Below are positions 24,803 to 33,429 of a DNA stretch of 45,166 bases, one piece after another. The translations under genes were made by a program, and so were the position numbers. The notes beneath the pieces were generated by a model. It saw nothing but the letters and a program-made list of their open reading frames with translations. It searched no databases and was not told the origin of the DNA. The first letter of the stretch is position 1. Every line of letters starts with the position of its first letter. The DNA comes from Candidatus Cryptobacteroides avicola (lineage in GTDB: Bacteria > Bacteroidota > Bacteroidia > Bacteroidales > UBA932), in NCBI GenBank assembly GCA_017695115.1, contig JADILV010000002.1, positions 1 through 45,166 of the forward strand, in the 5' to 3' direction.

Positions 24803-25939
24803 ATGGAAAAGTCAACGGTATATTTCACCGACCTGAGGACATCTCCAGGCAACAGCCTTCCGCAGAAGATGAAGAAACTGGTCAGAAAGGCTGGAATCGG
24901 ACAGATAGATTTCAAAGACAAGTTCACGGCCATAAAGATACACTTCGGCGAACCGGGCAATGTCGCATATATAAGACACAACTATGCAGCCGCCCTCGCA
25001 GATATACTGAAGGAACTGGGAGCAAAGGTTTTCCTTACAGACAGTAACACTCTCTATTCCGGAGGAAGGTCCAACGCGGTAGACCACCTGAAAGCGGCGA
25101 TGGACAACGGATTCAACCCGATTTCTGCCCATGCTGACGTGATCATTGCGGACGGACTCAAAGGGACGGACTACAAGGAAATAGAACTCAACGGGGAATA
25201 CTGCAAGGCCCCGAAAATAGGAGCAGCCATTGCCGATGCCGACATCATCATATCGATGAACCATTTCAAAGGGCATGAGCAGACAGGATTCGGCGGGGCG
25301 CTCAAGAATCTGGGCATGGGCTCGGCCAGCGTAGGGGGCAAACTCGAGCTTCACTCGTCTTCCCAGCCTGTCATCAACCTCGAAAACTGTATCGGGTGCC
25401 GCATCTGCGAGAAATACTGCCGTCACGATGCCGTGAAAGTAACAGGAAAAAAAGCACATATAGACTACGGCAAATGCGTGGGATGCGGACAGTGTGTGGC
25501 TGTCTGCCAGCATGAAGGTGCTGTGGTAAAAGACTGGGACTCATCCGAAACACTCAACTACAAGATAGCAGAATACGCACTTGCCGTAGTGAAAGACAAG
25601 CCTTCATTCCACATTAGTTTCATAATGAACGTGTCACCAAACTGCGACTGCTGGAACCACAACGATGCAGCCATCATCCCTGATTTGGGAATCGCGGCAT
25701 CTTTCGACCCGGTAGCCCTGGACTGCGCCTGTGCCGACCTGGTGAAGGCTGCACCCGTGCTTCAGAACAACGCCATCACGGACATTGACGGCAGGTCCGG
25801 ACAGGATCATTCACACGACCACCATGCAGGTGAAGACAAATTCCATATAATACATCCGGACACCAAATGGGAAGCCGGCGTAGAGCACGGGGAGAAAATC
25901 GGTCTCGGCAGCAGGGAATACACATTGGTAAGAGTATAG
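24803..25939 (+). CDS. DUF362 protein with two 4Fe-4S ferredoxin motifs
   Basis: The 378-residue product has an N-terminal DUF362 domain (about 1-190; AIKIHFGEPGNVAYIR, then DADIIISMNHFKGHEQTGFGGALKNLGMG). A bacterial ferredoxin pair follows: CIGCRICEKYC and CVGCGQCVAVCQH, enough for two 4Fe-4S clusters. A short C-terminal part contains a His/Asp-rich run (GQDHSHDHHAGED), which may bind metal. The protein has no signal peptide and is probably cytoplasmic. Its reaction is unknown; DUF362 proteins are thought to be redox or corrinoid-related, but I cannot support a specific role. It is the first gene of an operon with a PASTA protein and RluD. Confidence 0.88.
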   Translation: MEKSTVYFTDLRTSPGNSLPQKMKKLVRKAGIGQIDFKDKFTAIKIHFGEPGNVAYIRHNYAAALADILKELGAKVFLTDSNTLYSGGRSNAVDHLKAAMDNGFNPISAHADVIIADGLKGTDYKEIELNGEYCKAPKIGAAIADADIIISMNHFKGHEQTGFGGALKNLGMGSASVGGKLELHSSSQPVINLENCIGCRICEKYCRHDAVKVTGKKAHIDYGKCVGCGQCVAVCQHEGAVVKDWDSSETLNYKIAEYALAVVKDKPSFHISFIMNVSPNCDCWNHNDAAIIPDLGIAASFDPVALDCACADLVKAAPVLQNNAITDIDGRSGQDHSHDHHAGEDKFHIIHPDTKWEAGVEHGEKIGLGSREYTLVRV

Positions 25940-25964
25940 TAGGAGCAAATACAAGGTTAGATCA

Positions 25965-26792
25965 ATGAGCGTTAAAGGCTTTTTCAACAATTGGATAGTA
26001 AAGAACCTGTTGCTGGCCATAATCATAGTAGCGGTTCTGATTGTCGGCACAAGTTTTCTTCTGAAGGCCCTTACCAGACATAATGAAGAAATAAGGGTGC
26101 CGGACTTCTCCAACATGACCGTCAGCGAGGCACGGACCGCAGCACTGGCCCACAATGTCAGAATAGACGTAACAGACTCGGTATATATAAAAAGAATGGC
26201 ACGCGGTGCTGTCTACCGGCAGGTTCCCGAGGCCGGAAGCCGTGTAAAGAAAGGAAGGCGTATAGCACTGACCATCAATTCAGTGCTTCCAAAGAAAATC
26301 ACTATGCCAAACCTTATCGGATACTCTGCCAGACAGGCGAAGGCGGAGCTTTCATCCAGAGGGCTCAATCTCGGAAAGCTGATTTATGTAAATGACATCG
26401 CCACAAACAACGTACTGGCACAGATGCTCGACAATATGGAAATCGAGCCGGGTACGCCAATAGAAAGCGAGTCCAGCATAGATCTGGTCGTAGGTCTGAG
26501 CAGATTCGACAACAAGACATACATCCCGACACTTTATGGGACGAAATATCTGAGCGCGATAGACGCAGTCCACAACAATTCATTGAATATCAGAAAAATA
26601 TCTTTTGACAATACGGTCAAATCCTACAATGACACGCTGAATTCCTTCGTGTACAGGCAGGAACCGGACACATCATCGGTCACTCCTCACCTCATGGGGT
26701 CGGAAATGACACTCTATTTTACCCTCGACGAGTCAAAGATCCCTGAGCCGCAGATCGACTCCCTATCTTTAGACGCAGAATATGGAGAATAA
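25965..26792 (+). CDS. Membrane-anchored PASTA-domain protein without kinase domain
   Basis: The 275-residue product has a short cytoplasmic N-terminus, one membrane helix (about 13-35) and three PASTA repeats facing the periplasm: 43-108 (IRVPDFSNMTVSEARTAALA), 112-183 (ITMPNLIGYSARQAKAELSS) and 185-255 (TYIPTLYGTKYLSAIDAV). PASTA domains bind peptidoglycan fragments or penicillin-binding proteins. In Firmicutes and Actinobacteria they are usually attached to Ser/Thr kinases or PBPs; here they stand alone. The gene starts 25 bases after the DUF362 gene and its end overlaps the rluD start by 11 bases, so translation is probably coupled. Confidence 0.92.
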   Translation: MSVKGFFNNWIVKNLLLAIIIVAVLIVGTSFLLKALTRHNEEIRVPDFSNMTVSEARTAALAHNVRIDVTDSVYIKRMARGAVYRQVPEAGSRVKKGRRIALTINSVLPKKITMPNLIGYSARQAKAELSSRGLNLGKLIYVNDIATNNVLAQMLDNMEIEPGTPIESESSIDLVVGLSRFDNKTYIPTLYGTKYLSAIDAVHNNSLNIRKISFDNTVKSYNDTLNSFVYRQEPDTSSVTPHLMGSEMTLYFTLDESKIPEPQIDSLSLDAEYGE

Positions 26793-27870
26793 TTATTTCG
26801 ATGACTTCGATCCCGAAGATATCGGGGATGAAACAGATTTTGAAGACGGTCAGCAGGAGATGTTCGAGCATTTCCGCTTCGAGCTTGACAAGGGGCAGGC
26901 CCCGATGCGTGTGGACAAATATCTGTCCACGCACATGGAGAATACATCAAGGCACCGTATCCAGCTGGCAATAAAAGAAGACTATATCAAAGTCAACGGC
27001 AAGACCGCCAAGGCCAACTGTATAGTACGCCCCGGTGATGTCATCACATTCGTGATGCCGTACCAGAGACGCGGACTGGAAATACTTCCGGAAAACATCC
27101 CGCTTGACATAGTGTACGAAGATGATGACCTTCTGGTGCTAAACAAGCCGGCAGGGATGGTCGTGCATCCGGGCCACGGACATTTCTCGGGCACTCTGGT
27201 AAACGCACTTGCCTATCATCTGGGAATCAGCCAGGGACCGGATGCCAAGGACGAGCGGATGGGGGTACTCGTACACAGGATCGACAAGGACACGTCCGGC
27301 CTGCTGGTAGTGGCCAAGAACGATGAAGCCCAGCTTGATCTGGCCAGACAGTTCTTCGTACACTCGATTGACCGCAGGTATGTCGCCATAGTATGGGGAA
27401 ACCTTAAAGACGATGAAGGGACCATCACCGGGAATATAGGGAGGGACCCGTCAGACAGGATGCGTTTCAAGGTGTTCCCGGACGGCGATCACGGAAAACA
27501 TGCAGTGACTCACTACAAGGTCCTGGAGCGTTTCGGATATGTAACGGTAGTGGAGTGCAGGCTGGAAACAGGCAGGACCCACCAGATCAGGGTGCATTTC
27601 AGATGGATAGGACATCCGCTTTTCAATGACGAGAGGTATGACGGAGCTGAAATCCGCCAGGGAACCATATATGCCAAATACCGCCAGTTCATCGGAAACT
27701 GCTTCAAGCTGCTGCCGCGCCAGGCCCTGCACGCAAAGACGCTGGGATTCATCCACCCGAGAACGAAACAGCACCTGCAGTTCGACTCCCCTATCCCGGA
27801 CGACATGCAGGCACTGATAGAAAAATGGCGGCAATATGCCGCCAATATGGTGTCTGAGATAGAGGAATAA
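26782..27870 (+). CDS. rluD: Ribosomal large subunit pseudouridine synthase, RluD type
   Basis: RluD makes pseudouridines in helix 69 of 23S rRNA. The 362-residue product has an acidic N-terminal extension (about 1-35), an S4 RNA-binding domain (about 41-100), and the RluA/RluD catalytic domain. The catalytic motif HRIDKDTSGLL is at 165-175 (Asp168), and further motifs are LETGRTHQIRVH and RQALHAKTLGF. It is the third gene of the DUF362/PASTA/rluD operon, and its start is embedded in the end of the PASTA gene. A bidirectional terminator follows. Confidence 0.95.
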   Translation: MENNYFDDFDPEDIGDETDFEDGQQEMFEHFRFELDKGQAPMRVDKYLSTHMENTSRHRIQLAIKEDYIKVNGKTAKANCIVRPGDVITFVMPYQRRGLEILPENIPLDIVYEDDDLLVLNKPAGMVVHPGHGHFSGTLVNALAYHLGISQGPDAKDERMGVLVHRIDKDTSGLLVVAKNDEAQLDLARQFFVHSIDRRYVAIVWGNLKDDEGTITGNIGRDPSDRMRFKVFPDGDHGKHAVTHYKVLERFGYVTVVECRLETGRTHQIRVHFRWIGHPLFNDERYDGAEIRQGTIYAKYRQFIGNCFKLLPRQALHAKTLGFIHPRTKQHLQFDSPIPDDMQALIEKWRQYAANMVSEIEE

Positions 27871-27881
27871 TACGCATGACC

Positions 27882-27928
27882 ATATAAAAAAAAACACAGT
27901 TGGAATTACTACTGTGTTTTTTTTATAT
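27882..27928. terminator. Bidirectional terminator between rluD and the phosphoesterase fusion
   Basis: A nine-A tract plus ACACAGT (to 27900) pairs with ACTGTGT plus an eight-T tract (27911-27924) and flanking ATAT, around a 10-base loop. T runs follow the stem on both strands, fitting two convergent genes. Confidence 0.93.
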
Positions 27929-27939
27929 GACATCCAATA

Positions 27940-30174
27940 TCAGAAGCCTCTTGTAATCTTGAGGACCCTGTCCGGATAGTTGGAAATGATGGCATCCACC
28001 TTCAGGTCCACGAGCCTCTGTATGTCCTCGGGCTTGTCTGCAGTCCACGGAACTATCTTCATGCCTCTGTCCCATGCTTTCTTGCAGAGGTCTGCGTCAG
28101 TGTTTGTATAATGAGGACTGAGCCACTGCGGGGTAAAGTCAAGGAGAGACATATACGCGTCGAAATCCTTGTCTTTTTCCGCAACCAGATATGACAGTAT
28201 AAGCTGCGGATACTTCTGATGCATATAGTTCAGGGCACGCACGTCGAAACTCTGGACTACAAGTCTGTCACCCAGATTCTTGGACAGGAGAAGCTCGACA
28301 CATTTATCGACGAAGTCATGGTACTCGGGCCAGTTCTTGCCTTCGGTCTTGCCCACCTTCGATTTGATCTCGATGTTGTACCTCGGCATGGTCATACCGT
28401 GCTCGCGGGCATAGTTCTCCGTAAAGTCAATAAGGTCATCGGCAAGAGGCTTGTGCTCCGGAACACATGCTTTTTCTGGCCATACGGTGCTCTCTCTCAA
28501 ACCAGTATCATATTTTGCAACCGAATCGTACGGCATGGTATAAATATATTCCTTCGGATCATCCGGCTGTACGGCAGAGCCGTCAGGACGGGTAGCATAG
28601 CGGGAATGCATGAAAGCGTCATGTGACACGACTACCTGTCCGTCAGCGCTTATCTGGAGATCAAGTTCAAGAGTATTCACTCCGAGATCAAGGGCGTTCT
28701 TCATGGATGAAACGGTATTTTCAGGCATCAGACCGGCACCTCCCCTGTGCGCCTGAACATCTACATACCCTCTCATATCCACATCATACTTCCACTGTCT
28801 TCCGTCTCCGGCCTTGACTACAACCGTAACCGTTTTGGCATACTGGTCAGGCTCTGCCAGGAAATAATGGATATTGGGACGCGGAAGCTTGTACTCCGGA
28901 GTCTTCTTTCCTCTATCCTTGTACACTGCATTCAGTTCACGGGTGAATATAGGAGAATAGTCCAGCACCTGCTCCATCTTTCCCATAGGCTTACCGTCCT
29001 GGAACCACTCTACCGTCCATGACTGATCATAGTCCCAGACATTGGCTATGACACCGTTAGGATGCAGCTGGGACTGGCCCGGCTCGAAAATCTCCACCTG
29101 GAAATCCTTGTCATGTCCTACGGACTTGTAGTACCATGAAAGATTGCCGTCACGCATCTCGAACACCTTGTATCCGCCCGGAGTACCGTCGTTGCAGTGG
29201 TCTGCAATCCACCATGTTCCGCAGATAGCGGCAACGTTGCATTCTCTGATGCCTGTGGCTATATTGAAGTTGTTGTTGATATGAGTGTGGCCTGAAAGGA
29301 AAGTCACCTGCCTTCCCTCCAGCATATCAAGCAGTTCCTCTCCGTTTTCAGCATACGAATAGTCCTTGAACCAATAGATGAACGGTGCATGCTGCGCTAT
29401 GAAAAGGTGTGAAGTCTCCGGTATGTACTCCAGAAGGCCTTTTACCCATGCAAGCACATTGTCCGCATAACCTTCAACATATTTTTTCTGTGTATCGTAA
29501 ATGATATTGTCCAGGACAATCACGTAATCGTTCCCAATGCCGAAAGCATAGTTTTCCGGACCGAAGGTCTCTCTATAGGCTGAAGATGTATTATGGTCTC
29601 CCTGCAGGTCTTTCTGATGATCATGGTTACCGATTACCGGATAGAAAGGTATTCCAGTCTTGGCGATAGCTTCCTTGTATGCCGGATACATTTCCATCGA
29701 GTCCCAGCAGATGTCTCCTAAAGTAAGCCCTACAGTCTGATTCTTTTCCGCACATCCGGCTACAGTCGCATATAGGTCAGGCAATCCTGTCTTCTCGAAC
29801 TTCGCGAAATGTTTTTTATGCAGAGTCTGCGGATCCGCTATGGCCACTATGTCATAATCCTTGGAATCCGATGTACGGACAAGCTGGAAATCGAATTTCT
29901 TCTGTCCGTCTGCCGGAAGGTAGAATACAGGATTCCCGCCTTCAAATGGAGCGGTATACCCTCCTGGAGTAATCACATAAACGAAATCCGCATCTTCGGC
30001 GATGTCCATTTTGAATTTGCCGCTCTTCTCCGTCAGAGTAAATGATCTGCCATCCGTTACGACTACGCCGGAGAGTTTTTCCTTTCCGCACTTGACGGAG
30101 CCTGTAACTTCACGGGCCTGCAGTAAAGCAACACTTGCAAATACAGCGAACGCTGTAACCAGAATTTTTTTCAT
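27940..30174 (-). CDS. Secreted fusion of a calcineurin-like phosphoesterase and a glycerophosphodiester phosphodiesterase
   Basis: The 744-residue exported product joins two phosphoesterases. After a signal peptide (1-20) and a small beta domain (about 22-100) comes a metallophosphoesterase with metal-binding positions Asp114 (AIADPQT), GD (153-154), GNHDH (182-186), His262 (AQHAP) and GHTH (295-298). A calcineurin-type C-terminal beta domain follows to about 465. Residues 471-744 form a GDPD-type phosphodiesterase with HRGG (476-479), PENT, ELD (503-505), SHD (517-519), IEIKSK and VQSFD; its catalytic residues look complete. It could cleave glycerophosphodiesters and then a phosphomonoester, or two kinds of diester. 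It lies next to a SusC/SusD locus on the same strand, but a terminator (30331-30358) separates it from that unit. Confidence 0.93.
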   Translation of the reverse strand: MKKILVTAFAVFASVALLQAREVTGSVKCGKEKLSGVVVTDGRSFTLTEKSGKFKMDIAEDADFVYVITPGGYTAPFEGGNPVFYLPADGQKKFDFQLVRTSDSKDYDIVAIADPQTLHKKHFAKFEKTGLPDLYATVAGCAEKNQTVGLTLGDICWDSMEMYPAYKEAIAKTGIPFYPVIGNHDHQKDLQGDHNTSSAYRETFGPENYAFGIGNDYVIVLDNIIYDTQKKYVEGYADNVLAWVKGLLEYIPETSHLFIAQHAPFIYWFKDYSYAENGEELLDMLEGRQVTFLSGHTHINNNFNIATGIRECNVAAICGTWWIADHCNDGTPGGYKVFEMRDGNLSWYYKSVGHDKDFQVEIFEPGQSQLHPNGVIANVWDYDQSWTVEWFQDGKPMGKMEQVLDYSPIFTRELNAVYKDRGKKTPEYKLPRPNIHYFLAEPDQYAKTVTVVVKAGDGRQWKYDVDMRGYVDVQAHRGGAGLMPENTVSSMKNALDLGVNTLELDLQISADGQVVVSHDAFMHSRYATRPDGSAVQPDDPKEYIYTMPYDSVAKYDTGLRESTVWPEKACVPEHKPLADDLIDFTENYAREHGMTMPRYNIEIKSKVGKTEGKNWPEYHDFVDKCVELLLSKNLGDRLVVQSFDVRALNYMHQKYPQLILSYLVAEKDKDFDAYMSLLDFTPQWLSPHYTNTDADLCKKAWDRGMKIVPWTADKPEDIQRLVDLKVDAIISNYPDRVLKITRGF

Positions 30175-30330
30175 ATAAACTTATTATTTAAAGAATAATC
30201 TGTTTTCTTCAAATCTTTGCAATTTACAAATTATTTTCGAAACGAAAGCCAGTCGGCCGTTTTTTCTTTCAGAATATAAATGACACGCCTCTTTCCGGCG
30301 TAGCCTGGGAGATATGCAATTACAAACCAC

Positions 30331-30358
30331 AAAAAAGAGCCGGCAAAATACCGGCTCT
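30331..30358 (-). terminator. Strong terminator after the BACON lipoprotein gene
   Basis: On the minus strand AGAGCCGG pairs perfectly with CCGGCTCT around a 7-base loop, followed by six T. It ends the phosphoesterase/SusC/SusD/BACON transcript before the 157 bases that precede the fusion phosphoesterase gene. Confidence 0.93.
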
Positions 30359-30382
30359 ATCAACAAACAAACACGTATCAGA

Positions 30383-33300
30383 TTACTTTGCGGATATCTT
30401 GATATTATCAAGGAACCACCTGTTGGCTGTACTGACTCCCCACTCTTTCTGCTTGATAGCAATTCTGGTATTCTCGTCTACAGTAACACCTGACAATTCG
30501 ATTGAAGCCGGTATCCATTCCAGCTTATGACCGTTTTCCCAACCGTGAGTCTCGACTTCAAAAGTCTTCACATCGCTTCCGTTCGTGACTTCCACTATCA
30601 GGTTGACAGGATCCAATTTTCCAGATCCCTGTCTCATCGGACACCAGTCGAATGAAAGCTTCAGGCCAGAGCCTCCTGTTATCGCAGGAAGAACAATTCC
30701 TCCTTGATAACCAGTCTTTCCGAATTTCAGATAATTCCTCTGCAGGTATATACACTCGCTTTCATTCTTACCGTCTGCCCAAACTCTCAGCATCTCATAC
30801 CCTTTTGCTTCAAGAGCCTGCAATGTAGAGACTCCATCGACTTTCGATGTAGGCAACTGTGGACAGTATGCATCCAGATCGTCAGTTTCTACAGTCTGGC
30901 CCGCAGGTTTTCCTTCGTTGTCCCCGGCCAGAGCCCAAGGTTCAAGCCATTCGAAATCTTCAGCGAAAACGACTCCTGAAGGATACTGACTGATAGAGAG
31001 CTTCATTTCATAATTATAAGTCTCGTTGGTGAATGTTACGGTGCCAGTACGCTCGGAAGCGGAAGTATTGGCATCGAACGTTACAGGAATCTGGTATTCC
31101 CCGGCAGTACCGCTGCTTGCAGGAAGATGGATCCAGCTGTCCGATGAAACCGTATACTGGATATTTGCATCAACATTGAAGTTTATTGTCGCACCATTAC
31201 CGCCGATAACAGGAATCAGACGCCCGGTAGAGACAGTAACTCTCGGCACGAAATTCTCCTGCTTCACTGTAAGTACGGACTCTATGCCGTATTCTTCGTT
31301 GTAGAAACGAATTTGTCCTGTCCTGTCTGAGCCAGTCATATTCGTAGCTGCAGTAAAGGAATGTTCGTGTTTTTCCACCACGGCCATAGTAGATACGGCC
31401 GGCTCTTCCGTGATCCAATCCCCTTGGATCTCCACTTCATATTCAACATTCGCCTGAACGGATGTACTGAATGTCTCCCCTTCTCCGAGTACAGTGATAC
31501 TATTGCCGGTCGAAAGTGAAATCAGAGGATCCAGTTCGCCACCGGCAGCACTCTGTACGACCGTTATATTATATGTACTGATTGCAGATCTGACTGTAAT
31601 CAGTCCTTTACGCATTACTGACAAAGTGCTCGGATCGCAAGTTATCTTGACTTCTTTAACCTCATTCTTAAGCCCGTCTCCGTTCTCAATATGCAACCAT
31701 GATGCTGTCGTGGATACATTGAAATCAGCATCTGAAGTAACGGTTATCGTCTTCGATGCTTCAGGAGTGCCTTCAAATGTAAGTATTCCGTCCTCCAGTC
31801 CCGTAACATTTATAACGGCAGGAGTCAAGTCAGCAGATCCCGCTGCTACACATTTGATACATGGCTGCCAGTCAGTAGAATTTTCATCCGACAGTGTAAG
31901 ACGCATGGTTCCGCCGTTAGGAGCGTCCAGTTTGCCGGAACCGCCGCTCTGCCAGTTTGCTGCGCATACAAAACGGAAGTGCGCAGCGTCCGTAGTATTG
32001 ACATACTTGACTGTAGCGGCAACCTGAACCGGCTTTGAAGAAGATGGCTGCATTATATGGGTATATACAATCGTCTCTCCCGGTTCATTCGTTTCCTTCA
32101 TGAGAGAAGTAGGCACTATCCAGTCTTCACCGTCACGGTATTCCAATCTCCAGAACTTATGTCCGGTAGCACTTGTCGCAGCTTCAAATGAAATACTCAA
32201 TATCGTACCCGCCGATACCGGAGAGTCTGATTTGAATTCCCAATAGTCGCCAGGCCATGCTCCAGTAACATAAGGATCACCGGTGCTTCCGACTATCCAT
32301 TCGAATTTATTATTCGGATCCTGCTTAGAGTCAAGAGATACATAAGTAATACGTCCGCCCCCTTCTACTGCATCAATATAGCCGGATTTAGGGAAAGTTT
32401 CCGTAAAGTTGATTTTGTCTGCCGTATTTCCTACACCTATTATCCACTGGACAGGAAAGCCTTCAAGATTGCCGTCATTAATGCTCTGTCCGTTGTCTTT
32501 AAGTATTTTAGTAAATGCCAATGTCAGCACACCGTCTTTCAAGCCAAGAAAATATGCCTCGAACTCTATATTGTGCTTGTTGATTTCATCCATATTGATA
32601 TCATCAGTCCCCGGAACAAGCACGTTTACGTCATAAGGAATCGACGGATCGAAGAAAAGCGTGTTGTCAAGAAGATCGCCTGTGGCTTTAACATATGTCG
32701 CTGTCTGTATTTCATCATACTTCAGAGAGAGAAAATCTCCAGCTTCCGGATATGTCACTTCGCTTCCAGACTCTGATATGACAGAAAGCTGGTCGGATTC
32801 TATCGAAGCGATGCCGTACAGATTGGTTTTTGTACCGGCAAAAGACACTTCCGATCCAAGCGCCACACTTTCCGATGATGAAACATAGATAACTCCTGTC
32901 TCATCAGAAGCGACAAATCCGTCTGTCGCTACAGCCGTAACCTGAGCCTTAGCTATCTTTAAAGCTGCCTCATCTTCAAGTCCGTAGACTTTATTTATGG
33001 TCATCACATCAGCCGTCTTGTATTTATCCCCTTCCTGAATGACAGTAGTGCTGACAGTGGTGCCACGCTTACTGTAAATGGTGATTGTACCTTCTCGTGG
33101 ACTATCCACAACACCATTCTCATCAACATTATCCGTAACGGAAACCGTGACATCAGCCGAACCGCTACCGGACATCGGAGTTACCGTAATCCAGTCTTGT
33201 TCCACATCAATCGCCCAATCACCATTGGATGCTATTGTGAGGGACTGGGCCTCAGCTGCTTCCGCTTCAAAGGTGATGCTCTGAGCAGACTTCAGGGCAT

Positions 33301-33394
33301 CTGGCTCGTAAAGCTCCTCCTGCTTGCATCCGAACACGGCGCAGACAGTCATGGCAGCAGCACAAAATCCAAATATGTTGTTAATATATTTCAT
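30383..33394 (-). CDS. Large surface lipoprotein with about four BACON domains
   Basis: This is probably an outer-surface binding lipoprotein of the SusCD complex. From ATG 33394 the product has 1003 residues with a lipoprotein signal (hydrophobic, then AVFGC; lipid-bearing Cys near 23). In-frame ATGs at 33418 and 33430 are also possible, and the latter overlaps the susD stop as ATGA. One BACON-like repeat follows the lipobox (SNGDWAIDVEQDWITVTP). Then come an OB/DUF5689-like region, a beta-rich region and three further BACON repeats (DADFNVSTTASWLHIENGDG, NVEYEVEIQGDWITEEP, NIQYTVSSDSWIHLPASSG). A C-terminal jelly-roll-like domain ends the protein. BACON domains bind glycans or mucin or serve as spacers. 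It takes the place of SusE/F-type proteins. Confidence 0.85.
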   Translation of the reverse strand: MKYINNIFGFCAAAMTVCAVFGCKQEELYEPDALKSAQSITFEAEAAEAQSLTIASNGDWAIDVEQDWITVTPMSGSGSADVTVSVTDNVDENGVVDSPREGTITIYSKRGTTVSTTVIQEGDKYKTADVMTINKVYGLEDEAALKIAKAQVTAVATDGFVASDETGVIYVSSSESVALGSEVSFAGTKTNLYGIASIESDQLSVISESGSEVTYPEAGDFLSLKYDEIQTATYVKATGDLLDNTLFFDPSIPYDVNVLVPGTDDINMDEINKHNIEFEAYFLGLKDGVLTLAFTKILKDNGQSINDGNLEGFPVQWIIGVGNTADKINFTETFPKSGYIDAVEGGGRITYVSLDSKQDPNNKFEWIVGSTGDPYVTGAWPGDYWEFKSDSPVSAGTILSISFEAATSATGHKFWRLEYRDGEDWIVPTSLMKETNEPGETIVYTHIMQPSSSKPVQVAATVKYVNTTDAAHFRFVCAANWQSGGSGKLDAPNGGTMRLTLSDENSTDWQPCIKCVAAGSADLTPAVINVTGLEDGILTFEGTPEASKTITVTSDADFNVSTTASWLHIENGDGLKNEVKEVKITCDPSTLSVMRKGLITVRSAISTYNITVVQSAAGGELDPLISLSTGNSITVLGEGETFSTSVQANVEYEVEIQGDWITEEPAVSTMAVVEKHEHSFTAATNMTGSDRTGQIRFYNEEYGIESVLTVKQENFVPRVTVSTGRLIPVIGGNGATINFNVDANIQYTVSSDSWIHLPASSGTAGEYQIPVTFDANTSASERTGTVTFTNETYNYEMKLSISQYPSGVVFAEDFEWLEPWALAGDNEGKPAGQTVETDDLDAYCPQLPTSKVDGVSTLQALEAKGYEMLRVWADGKNESECIYLQRNYLKFGKTGYQGGIVLPAITGGSGLKLSFDWCPMRQGSGKLDPVNLIVEVTNGSDVKTFEVETHGWENGHKLEWIPASIELSGVTVDENTRIAIKQKEWGVSTANRWFLDNIKISAK

Positions 33395-33429
33395 ATTTCC
33401 ATTATTAAGTTTTTTCATTAAAAGACTCA

